A stretch of 38,873 nucleotides of DNA from Betaproteobacteria bacterium (GTDB lineage: Bacteria; Pseudomonadota; Gammaproteobacteria; Burkholderiales; SG8-39), in NCBI GenBank assembly GCA_016177575.1, contig JACOVA010000036.1, positions 1 through 38,873 on the forward strand. Reading direction: 5' to 3'. Positions 20,597 to 26,806 of this stretch are shown here, in pieces. The notes beneath the pieces are model-generated. The model searched no databases. It worked only from the letters and a program-made list of their open reading frames with translations, and had not been told where the DNA came from. The first letter of the stretch is position 1. Each line of letters starts with the position of its first letter. The translations under genes were made by a program, and so were the position numbers.

Positions 20597-20965
20597 TTAC
20601 GCATGGCGCATCGGGCGAAACCAGCGATCTTCCAGGCCCTGGCGCAGGCGCATGCGGGCGCGATACAGCAGCACCCGCAGGTTGGCCGGCGTCACCTGCA
20701 AGGTCCTGCAGATCTCTTCCCCGCTCAGGCCGTCGAGCTCGCGCAGGCTGAACGCCCGCGCCTGCAGCGGCGGCAGCGCCGCGATGCAGTCGTGAAGCAC
20801 CTGCCGGAACTCGCGCTGCTCGAGCGCCTGTCCCGGCTCGGACCATGGTGTCGGGGCGCCACGCCAGTTGCCGTCGGCGTCAAAGAGGTCGTCGAGCGGA
20901 TCGGCGCCGCCAAGGTCTGCTGCGCCGAGGCGAAAGAGAACGCTGCCGGAAGCGTGTGTGCTCAT
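20597..20965 (-). CDS. Sigma-70-family factor containing only region 4
   Basis: The 122-residue protein matches the C-terminal part of an ECF-like sigma factor: a linker with FDADGNWRGAP and PGQALEQREF (residues 28-53), then region 4 with CIAALPPLQARAFSLRELDG (60-79) and a helix-turn-helix, GLSGEEICRTLQVTPANLRV (79-98), ending in LYRARMRLRQGLEDRWF. The roughly 80-residue region 2 that binds core polymerase and the -10 element is missing; only about 23 residues precede the linker. The start at 20965 has a strong AAGGAG 6 nt upstream, so the short form looks translatable. It could be a stand-alone region-4 regulator, a remnant of a deleted sigma gene, or an assembly deletion. It lies 70 bp after the histidine kinase, behind the CGTGA repeats. 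Confidence 0.7.
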   Translation of the reverse strand: MSTHASGSVLFRLGAADLGGADPLDDLFDADGNWRGAPTPWSEPGQALEQREFRQVLHDCIAALPPLQARAFSLRELDGLSGEEICRTLQVTPANLRVLLYRARMRLRQGLEDRWFRPMRHA

Positions 20966-20995
20966 GGTCGTCTCCTTGTTCCGGAGTTGCCGGGG

Positions 20996-21013
20996 TCTCG
21001 CGATAACGCGAGA
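20996..21013. promoter_or_regulatory. Perfect hairpin in the leader of the sigma-like gene
   Basis: TCTCGCG (20996-21002), ATAA loop, CGCGAGA (21007-21013): a 7-bp perfect inverted repeat between the kinase stop and the sigma-like start, 31 nt upstream of that ATG. No T-run follows on the minus strand. It could be a weak terminator or attenuator, an operator, or a 5' leader structure. Confidence 0.5.
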
Positions 21014-21035
21014 TCGTCAGGCTAACGACCATTTT

Positions 21036-21062
21036 TCACGCCCGCCTCACGGATTCTTCACG
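21036..21062 (-). promoter_or_regulatory. Three CGTGA direct repeats at 11-bp spacing upstream of the sigma-like gene
   Basis: On the minus strand CGTGA occurs three times at exact 11-bp intervals (plus-strand TCACG at 21036, 21047 and 21058). The array overlaps the last codons of the kinase gene and its stop. Tandem half-sites at about 11 bp are the typical layout for OmpR/PhoB-family regulators, and two of the same repeats lie upstream of the adjacent response regulator gene (23304 and 23315). Confidence 0.6.
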
Positions 21063-22553
21063 CGCCGGATTCTGCTCGGCGACGGATCCCCGCGCTGCCG
21101 GCGCGATCGGCAGGCCGAACTCGACGCAGGTCCCCACGCCGGGCGTGCTCGTGAGCGAGACGGTCTGGCCGTGCAGCTCTACGATACGCCGCACGATGGC
21201 AAGCCCGAGGCCGCTGCGCGCGCCCCGCGCCTGGCCGCCGCCCCGGTAGAACCGATCAAAGACGCGCGGCAAATCCTCCACGGCAATGCCGCTGCCGGTA
21301 TCGGCCACGCTGACCCGGATGCGCCGCTCGTCGGGAAGCGTCTCCAGGCTGACGCGACCGCCGGCCGGGGTGTGCCGCAGCGCGTTGTCCAGCAGGTTCT
21401 CGAGCACCCGCTCGATGAGCGCGATGTCCCCGTGCGCGCGTGGCCCCGTCGGATCGAACCGCGTCAGCAACTCGACCCCGGCCTGCTGCGCGCGCAGGCG
21501 AAAGCGCAGCGCCACATCCTGCAGCAGCTCGCTCAAGGCGAAGGCTTCGCGCTGCGGCACGACCGCCCCCGACTCCAGCTTCGAGAGCTCGAACAGGGCG
21601 GCGATCAGCTGCTCCAGGTGCTCGCATTGCCGGCAGGCCGTTTCGAGATATTGCCGGCGGGAATCCTCCGGCAGCCGGGCGCCCTTGAGCAGCACCGTTT
21701 CGAGATAGCCGCGCATCGAGGCGAGCGGGGTGCGCAGATCGTGCGAGACATTGGCGATCAGCTCGCGCCGCAACGCGTCGCCCGCCTTGAGCTCGTGCAG
21801 CTGCCGCTCGATCTGGCGCGTCAGGTCCGCGAACTGGCGATCGAGTACGGCGATCTCGTTGCTCGAGGCGCCGCTCTCCGCGCGCTCGTCCCGGGCGATC
21901 CCCGCCCCGGCAGACCAGGCCTGCATGCGCTGCGCCAGCCCTCGCAGCGGCAGCGTGAGCGCATGAAACAGCCCCGCGCCCACCGCGAACATCGCGAGTA
22001 GCACGGCCGCGGCAATCGTCAGCCCCGTCTGCAGCGTATAGCTGCCGCGGACCGCGGCCGCCACCGACTCGAAACGCGCGCTCCCCAGCACGACGTACAG
22101 GTAACCGGCGAGCGCGCCCTCGGCGTTGACGGGCGCGACCGAGAACACGCGTCGGCGCCTGCTGTCCGTCGGGTCGTCGCCGTACAGCGGCCGCACATCG
22201 TTGTCGGCGAGGAACTGCCGGATCGGCGCGAGATCGACCGCGCGGCGCGCGAGCCGCGCTTGCGGCACGAGGGTGGCGAGGATCCGGCCGTCGGAGGTGA
22301 GCAGGTACACCTCGGCGGAAGGATTCAGCATCATGGCGCGGTCCGCCAGTTCGTTCAGCGCCGCCCGATTGACGCCGCTGCGGCCGATGAGCGCCGTCTG
22401 GTCCGTCACGTACATGGCGATGCCGGCATTCAGGCGCTGCGACACCTCCGCGTGGTAGCGCTCGGTAATCTGCGTCAGCAGAGCGACGAGAACCACCGCG
22501 AGCAGGCCCAGCAGCGCTCCGAAAGTCAGCGTCAGCCGCGTATAGAGGCGCAT
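21036..22553 (-). CDS. Two-component sensor histidine kinase
   Basis: This inner-membrane sensor kinase autophosphorylates and should pass phosphate to the adjacent response regulator. The 505-residue protein has a first membrane helix (about residues 9-27), a periplasmic sensor domain of about 145 residues of unrecognised type, a second helix (about 177-199), a HAMP linker, a HisKA domain with phospho-acceptor H271 in NVSHDLRTPLAS, and a HATPase domain with ENLLDNALRHTP, VADTGSGI and RSGLGLAIVRRI. ATG 22553 lies 8 nt after the regulator stop. A GTG at 22565 overlapping that stop (GTGA) would add four residues. No ligand can be inferred from sequence alone. Confidence 0.93.
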   Translation of the reverse strand: MRLYTRLTLTFGALLGLLAVVLVALLTQITERYHAEVSQRLNAGIAMYVTDQTALIGRSGVNRAALNELADRAMMLNPSAEVYLLTSDGRILATLVPQARLARRAVDLAPIRQFLADNDVRPLYGDDPTDSRRRRVFSVAPVNAEGALAGYLYVVLGSARFESVAAAVRGSYTLQTGLTIAAAVLLAMFAVGAGLFHALTLPLRGLAQRMQAWSAGAGIARDERAESGASSNEIAVLDRQFADLTRQIERQLHELKAGDALRRELIANVSHDLRTPLASMRGYLETVLLKGARLPEDSRRQYLETACRQCEHLEQLIAALFELSKLESGAVVPQREAFALSELLQDVALRFRLRAQQAGVELLTRFDPTGPRAHGDIALIERVLENLLDNALRHTPAGGRVSLETLPDERRIRVSVADTGSGIAVEDLPRVFDRFYRGGGQARGARSGLGLAIVRRIVELHGQTVSLTSTPGVGTCVEFGLPIAPAARGSVAEQNPAREESVRRA

Positions 22554-22561
22554 GCGAGGTT

Positions 22562-23260
22562 TCACGCCGACGCGAAGCGATAGCCCACGCCCCAGATCGT
22601 CAGCAGGTAACGCGGTGCCGTCGGCAACGGCTCGATCTTGGCGCGTAGCCGGTTGATGTGCGAGCTCACCGTGTGCTCGTAAGCCTCGTGCTGCAGGCCC
22701 CATACCTGGTCGAGCAGCTGCGCGCGGGTGAACACGCGTCCCGGATGCTGCGCGAAATGCACCAGCAGATCGAATTCCCGCGCCGTGAGCTCGACTGGCC
22801 TGCCGCCGCAGCGCACGCTCCGCTGCTCGAGATCGATCTCGATCTCCCCTACGCGCAGCATCCGCAGGTTCGACGCGGTACCCGCCGCGAGATGCTGGAC
22901 GCGGCGCAATATCGCTTTCACCCGCGCGATGAACTCGATGACGCTGAAAGGCTTGGTGAGATAGTCGTCCGCCCCGGTCTCGAGGCCGAGCACCCTGTCC
23001 ATTTCCGTAGAGCGGGCGGTCAGCATGAGAATGGGGGTGTACTTGCCCCGGAGGCGCACGCGCCGGCAGAGCTCCAGTCCATCGATGCCGGGCAGCCGCA
23101 GGTCGAGCACCAGGAGGTCCCAGCTGCGGCCGAGCGCCCGCTCGAGACCGGCCACGCCGTCGCTGCAAACGACGACCTCGAGCCCCAGATCCTGCAGATG
23201 CAGCCGGATCAGCTCGGCGATGTCATGATCGTCCTCGACGACCAGAACGCTTCTTTGCAT
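22562..23260 (-). CDS. OmpR/PhoB-family response regulator
   Basis: This DNA-binding regulator is paired with the downstream kinase. The 232-residue protein has a receiver domain with the acidic pocket E9-D10-D11, phospho-acceptor D53 (VLDLRLPG), T81 and K103 (LTKPF). A C-terminal winged helix follows with the family's ELTAREFDLLVHFAQHPGRVFTRAQLLDQVWG and HINRLRAKIEP-type recognition region, ending in IWGVGYRF. The ATG at 23260 has no strong Shine-Dalgarno sequence. Direct CGTGA repeats in its own upstream region suggest autoregulation. The gene leads a minus-strand series of regulator, kinase, sigma-like protein and small exported protein. Confidence 0.94.
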   Translation of the reverse strand: MQRSVLVVEDDHDIAELIRLHLQDLGLEVVVCSDGVAGLERALGRSWDLLVLDLRLPGIDGLELCRRVRLRGKYTPILMLTARSTEMDRVLGLETGADDYLTKPFSVIEFIARVKAILRRVQHLAAGTASNLRMLRVGEIEIDLEQRSVRCGGRPVELTAREFDLLVHFAQHPGRVFTRAQLLDQVWGLQHEAYEHTVSSHINRLRAKIEPLPTAPRYLLTIWGVGYRFASA

Positions 23261-23280
23261 GGCGCGCGCAACGTTACACT

Positions 23281-23319
23281 CGTGAACACTACGATCGAAT
23301 TATTCACGAAATCCTCACG
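23281..23319 (-). promoter_or_regulatory. Candidate autoregulatory site of the response regulator
   Basis: On the minus strand two CGTGA direct repeats are spaced 11 bp (plus TCACG at 23304-23308 and 23315-23319). A 20-bp stretch here, plus-strand TTCACG-n4-CCTCACGGAT at 23303-23322, is matched at 21035-21054 upstream of the sigma-like gene. A plus-strand CGTGAA at 23281-23286 also forms an inverted pair with TTCACG at 23303-23308. A loose -10 (TAACGT on the minus strand) follows before the ATG at 23260. Confidence 0.55.
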
Positions 23320-23335
23320 GATAGGATCTATCCGT
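23317..23335. terminator. 8-bp perfect palindrome at the end of the ATPase gene
   Basis: ACGGATAG (23317-23324), GAT, CTATCCGT (23328-23335) abuts the stop of the DUF4143 ATPase gene and overlaps the response-regulator promoter region. The 3-nt spacer makes a tight hairpin. It may end the ATPase transcript or be a protein-binding palindrome; the sequence does not decide. Confidence 0.4.
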
Positions 23336-24472
23336 TCAAGGTAGCTCGAGTTCCTCGCAGAGCCGGATGAAAGGCACGACCGTCACCTTGCCGGTTGAAA
23401 AATGCCGCTCGCCGAGGTGGGTCTGGAAGAAGCGGGGGATCGGCGTACGCTCGGCGAAGTAGCGCAGCGCTGGGCCGATCGACTTCTCCCCGGATTTGCA
23501 TTCGACGGCGAAAACGGGCTTCTGGTCTTGCAGCACGACGAAATCCACCTCGCGCTTGTCGGTATCCCGCAGGTACCGGAGTTCCATCGAGTAGCCCTGA
23601 GTGTCTTCGACCCAGTGGCAGTACTTGAGGAGCTGGCAGGCGAGCATGTTCTCGAACCTCGGTCCGTCGGCTTCGACGCTGGACCAGTCCCAGAGGTAGA
23701 GCTTCCTTTCTTTCTTTACGGCACGAATCCTGGGTGCGCCGTAGGGAGAGACCCGGAAGCAAACGTACAGGTTTTCGAGGATCTGCAGCCAGCGCTCCGC
23801 GGTCTTGTGGTCGATCTGAAGGTCCTCGCGCAGGCTCTTGACCGAAAGCGGCGAGCCCACCTTCGAGGGCAGCATGTCGGTCAAATGCTCGATGAGGCTG
23901 ATCTCGCGCACGTGCTCGAGATCGCGCAGGTCTTCGCGGATCACCCTGGAGATACGGTCGCGGCGCCAGATGCGATGCTCCGCTTCGTTCTGCGCGAACA
24001 GCGGCTCCGGAAAGCCGCCGAACTTGAGCAGGGCATCGAGCTCGGAACGCGACGGCTTGCGGCTCAGCTCGCGCAGGGAAAACGGATGCAGGCGAAAGTA
24101 GCGGTAGCGTCCGGCGAGCGAATCGCCGCCCTTGCGGTAGTAGTCGAGCCGGGCCGAGCCGGTGACGATGATCCTGCGCCTGGATTTTTCCGTGTCGTAG
24201 ATGCCCTTGAGCAGGTTTCGCCAGCGGCCGTACTTGTGGATTTCGTCCAGCAGCAGCAGCCGCTCCCCGGCCGGCAGCTCCGCCCGCCGCAGCCGTGGCG
24301 GGACCGCCGGATGGTCCCAGTTCAGGTAGCCTGGGTGGGTTGCGTCGGCATCCTTGCCCAGGAAGCCCAGGGCAAAGGTCGTCTTGCCGACCTGGCGCGG
24401 GCCGCCGACGAAGACCATTTTTTTCTTGAGCGCGTCCGCGACGGAGTCCTTGAGATAACGCGTCACATGCAT
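23336..24472 (-). CDS. AAA_14/DUF4143 ATP-binding protein
   Basis: The 378-residue protein belongs to the widespread bacterial and archaeal group of single-gene ATPases with an N-terminal AAA domain and a C-terminal DUF4143 domain; physiological roles are mostly unknown. The P-loop is G24-P-R-Q-V-G-K-T31 and Walker B is LLLLDEIHK with D76-E77. SGSARLDYYRKGGDSLAGR gives the family's sensor/arginine segment. A winged-helix-like part (VKSLREDLQIDHKTAERWL) follows, then REVDFVV and AVECKSG, the E-VD...ExK pattern of a PD-(D/E)xK-like fold. Such genes are frequently horizontally acquired, and its codons look less GC-biased than dcw genes. It stands alone between divergent and downstream operons and has its own operator-like promoter. 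Confidence 0.88.
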   Translation of the reverse strand: MHVTRYLKDSVADALKKKMVFVGGPRQVGKTTFALGFLGKDADATHPGYLNWDHPAVPPRLRRAELPAGERLLLLDEIHKYGRWRNLLKGIYDTEKSRRRIIVTGSARLDYYRKGGDSLAGRYRYFRLHPFSLRELSRKPSRSELDALLKFGGFPEPLFAQNEAEHRIWRRDRISRVIREDLRDLEHVREISLIEHLTDMLPSKVGSPLSVKSLREDLQIDHKTAERWLQILENLYVCFRVSPYGAPRIRAVKKERKLYLWDWSSVEADGPRFENMLACQLLKYCHWVEDTQGYSMELRYLRDTDKREVDFVVLQDQKPVFAVECKSGEKSIGPALRYFAERTPIPRFFQTHLGERHFSTGKVTVVPFIRLCEELELP

Positions 24473-24527
24473 GGAATGGAGTATAGTCCACTTCGCTCAT
24501 GAGTTAAATGGACTTTGGTCCACTTCG
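24470..24527 (-). promoter_or_regulatory. Promoter with paired operator-like repeats for the DUF4143 ATPase
   Basis: Two 20-bp direct copies, plus-strand 24476-24495 and 24508-24527, agree at 17 of 20 positions (ATGGASTWTRGTCCACTTCG) and start 32 bp apart. Each contains a short dyad such as TGGAC-TTTG-GTCCA at 24509-24522. CTCATGAG, an 8-bp palindrome, lies between them at 24496-24503. On the minus strand a consensus-like -10 TATACT (24485-24480) is embedded in the proximal copy, with TTAACT 16 bp upstream as -35. The predicted transcript start falls on or next to the ATG at 24472, so the mRNA may be leaderless. Confidence 0.6.
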
Positions 24528-24593
24528 AAACCATGCGAGCGGACTTGCGGCTTTTAATAGCGGCGGCCGGCCCGGGTCGGGGCACGGTTCCGG

Positions 24594-24607
24594 TTGATTT
24601 GCGTCAA
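24594..24607 (+). promoter_or_regulatory. FNR/Anr-type box upstream of the nitrilase operon
   Basis: TTGATTTGCGTCAA differs from the FNR consensus TTGAT-n4-ATCAA at one base. It lies 73 bp upstream of the nitrilase ATG, in a GC-rich intergenic region. A -10-like CATACT at 24641-24646 follows, though the spacing is not the classical -41.5. Oxygen-responsive control would suit the oxygen-sensitive radical SAM enzyme encoded second. Confidence 0.55.
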
Positions 24608-24680
24608 CGCGCGGCGCCCCGCACTGCGCCGGCATCACCTCATACTATCGACCAGATTCTTCCCCGCTCATGGAGCTGGC

Positions 24681-25616
24681 ATGAACGAGCCCTTTACCGC
24701 TGCGGTCGTGCAGGCGGCGCCGGTCGCGTTCGATCGCGAACGCACGCTGGAAAAGCTGCGCGATCTGGCCGCCGACGCTGCGCGCCGCGAAGCGCGCCTG
24801 GTCGTGTTTCCCGAAGCCTTCGTCTCCGCCTACCCGAAGGGGCTCGATTTCGGCGCCCGCGTCGGCATGCGCTCGCGCGAGGGGCGCGAGGATTTCCGGC
24901 GCTATTTCGATTCCGCGGTGGACGTGCCTGGCCCGGCAGTGGACCTGCTCGCGCGCGTGGCGCGCGAGAACCGTATCCATCTCGTGGTCGGCGTGATCGA
25001 GCGCGAGATCGGCACGCTGTATTGCACGGTGCTGTTCTTCGCGCCCGAAGGGCGCTACCTCGGCAAGCACCGCAAGCTCATGCCCACGGCGATGGAGCGC
25101 CTCGTCTGGGGTTTCGGCGACGGCTCGACGCTGCCGGTGTTCGATACTCCGCTCGGGCGGCTCGGCGCGGTGATCTGCTGGGAGAACTACATGCCGCTGC
25201 TGCGCACGGCGATGTACGCGAAGAACATCCAGCTCTACTGCGCGCCGACCGCCGATGGCCGGAAGACGTGGGTGGCGACCATGCAGCACGTGGCGCTCGA
25301 AGGCCGTTGCTTCGTCTTTTCCTGTAACCAGTTCACGCGGCGGCGCGACTTCCCGGCCGACTACCGCGCGATCCAGGGCGATGCGCCGGACACGGTGATC
25401 TCCGAAGGCGGCAGCTGCATTGTCAGCCCGCTCGGGGAGTTGCTCGCCGGGCCTGACTCCGACGGCGAGTGCATCCTCACCGCGCAAGTCGACCCGGGGG
25501 AGGTCGCGCGCGGCAAGTACGACTTCGACGTCGTGGGCCATTACGCGCGCCCCGACGTGTTCCGACTCACCGTCAACGAGCGGCCGCAACCGCCGGTCGT
25601 GCTGGAGCGGGATTGA
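24681..25616 (+). CDS. Nitrilase-family carbon-nitrogen hydrolase
   Basis: This cytoplasmic enzyme of the nitrilase superfamily probably hydrolyses a nitrile to a carboxylic acid; the substrate is unknown. The 311-residue protein has the catalytic triad of the fold: E45 in VVFPEAF, K132 in KHRKLMPT and C166 in GAVICWENYMPLLR. The CWExxMPLxR context, together with a GxGDGSTLPVFDTPLGRLG segment before it, points to the true nitrilase branch rather than amidases or carbamoylases. ATG 24681 is chosen because it starts the family's conserved N-terminus (FTAAVVQAAPV). The TGA overlaps the probable TTG start of the radical SAM gene, so the two are translationally coupled. Confidence 0.9.
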   Translation: MNEPFTAAVVQAAPVAFDRERTLEKLRDLAADAARREARLVVFPEAFVSAYPKGLDFGARVGMRSREGREDFRRYFDSAVDVPGPAVDLLARVARENRIHLVVGVIEREIGTLYCTVLFFAPEGRYLGKHRKLMPTAMERLVWGFGDGSTLPVFDTPLGRLGAVICWENYMPLLRTAMYAKNIQLYCAPTADGRKTWVATMQHVALEGRCFVFSCNQFTRRRDFPADYRAIQGDAPDTVISEGGSCIVSPLGELLAGPDSDGECILTAQVDPGEVARGKYDFDVVGHYARPDVFRLTVNERPQPPVVLERD

Positions 25617-26794
25617 GCAGCCGGCTCGACGGGGTTGCCGGCGGGAAGGCCCTGCGCTTTCACGCCATGGCGAAGCCCGCCTCCTCGGCTTGCAACCTGC
25701 GCTGCAACTACTGCTACTACCTGCACCGGCCGGGAACGGCGCCCGCAGGGCGCATGAGCCGCGAGGTGCTGGAAGCCTGGGTGCGGCAGACGCTGGAGGC
25801 ACAGCGCGGCGCGGCGGAGGTGGACTTCGGCTGGCAGGGCGGCGAGCCGACGCTCGCCGGCCTTGATTTCTTTCGCGACGCGGTGGCGCTGCAGGAACGC
25901 TACCGCGACCCGGGGTGCGAGGTACGCAACGCGCTGCAGACCAACGGCACGCTGCTCGACGCAGGCTGGGCGGCGTTTCTCGCCGAGCACCGGTTTCTCG
26001 TCGGTCTGTCGCTCGACGGGCCGGCGCGCTTTCACGACCCGTTGCGGCGTGACCGCGCCGGGCGAGCGAGCCATGCACGCGCGATGCGGGCGCTCGACCT
26101 GCTTCGGCGCGCGGGGGCGGAGGTGAATTCGCTCACCGTCGTGCACGCGCTCAACTGGCGGCACGGCCGCGAGGTCTACCGCTTCCTGCGCCGCGCGGGC
26201 CTGCGGCACATGCAGTTCATCCCGGTTGTCGAACGGCTGCGCGGGGACGGTGAATTTGCCGGACCGCCGCCTGGCGACGCTCGGGCCGTGCTCTCACCCT
26301 GGACACCGCCGCCCGAGGGCTTCGGGAGCTTTCTTTGCGAGGTGCTCGACGACTGGATCGGCGCCGACGCGGGCAGCGTGTTCGTGCAGGTGTTCGAGGA
26401 GTACGTTGCGGCGCTCGCCGGTCTCCCGCCGCGGCTGTGCGTGCTGTCGCCCGATTGCTCGTCCACGCCGATCGTCGAAGCGAACGGCGACGTCTACGCC
26501 TGCGACCACTACGCCTATCCGGGCTGGCGCCTCGGCAACCTGCTCGAGACGCCGGTGCGGGAGTTGCTCGCCTCGGAGCGTCAGCGGGAATTCGGGCGCG
26601 CGAAGTGCGAGGCGCTCGCCGCCGAGTGCCGGCGCTGCCCGTTCCTCACGGCATGCGCGGGCGGCTGCCCGAAGCATCGGTTCGTGCCTTCCGCGGACGG
26701 TCGCAGTGCGCTTAGCTACCTCTGTCCGTCCTATCGCCGGTTCTTCGCCCACGGCGCTCCGCGGCTCGCGCCGTTCGCGTGCGCCGCTTGGTAG
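25613..26794 (+). CDS. Radical SAM/SPASM protein, anaerobic sulfatase-maturase-like
   Basis: This radical SAM enzyme resembles the anSME family that oxidises Cys or Ser of sulfatases to formylglycine; its actual substrate is unknown. The 393-residue protein has FHAMAKP followed by the cluster motif C27-x3-C31-x2-C34, then GGEPT (76-80), LQTNGTLL and GLSLDGP. A C-terminal SPASM domain follows with C276, C282, C297 (VYACDHY), C332, C339, C342, C348, C352 and C371 to hold two auxiliary clusters. No sulfatase gene is present in the window. TTG 25613 (TTGA overlap, GGAG about 6 nt upstream) is preferred. ATG 25667 would leave almost no sequence before the cluster motif but cannot be excluded. It ends 12 nt before lpxC. 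Confidence 0.85.
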   Translation: MSSRLDGVAGGKALRFHAMAKPASSACNLRCNYCYYLHRPGTAPAGRMSREVLEAWVRQTLEAQRGAAEVDFGWQGGEPTLAGLDFFRDAVALQERYRDPGCEVRNALQTNGTLLDAGWAAFLAEHRFLVGLSLDGPARFHDPLRRDRAGRASHARAMRALDLLRRAGAEVNSLTVVHALNWRHGREVYRFLRRAGLRHMQFIPVVERLRGDGEFAGPPPGDARAVLSPWTPPPEGFGSFLCEVLDDWIGADAGSVFVQVFEEYVAALAGLPPRLCVLSPDCSSTPIVEANGDVYACDHYAYPGWRLGNLLETPVRELLASERQREFGRAKCEALAAECRRCPFLTACAGGCPKHRFVPSADGRSALSYLCPSYRRFFAHGAPRLAPFACAAW

Positions 26795-26797
26795 AAT
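26789..26797 (+). promoter_or_regulatory. Extended -10 promoter for lpxC
   Basis: TG-G-TAGAAT at 26789-26797 is an extended -10 element that overlaps the stop codon of the radical SAM gene. Its predicted start point is about 26803-26805, only a few bases before the lpxC ATG at 26807. The lpxC mRNA from this promoter would have almost no leader. No convincing -35 is visible. Confidence 0.45.
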
Positions 26798-26806
26798 CGC
26801 GCTTCC

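Noticed and set aside
24681-26794. Nit1C cyanide-assimilation cluster
   Set aside because: Only a nitrilase and a radical SAM gene are present. The other conserved members of that cluster are absent and the radical SAM protein looks anSME-like.
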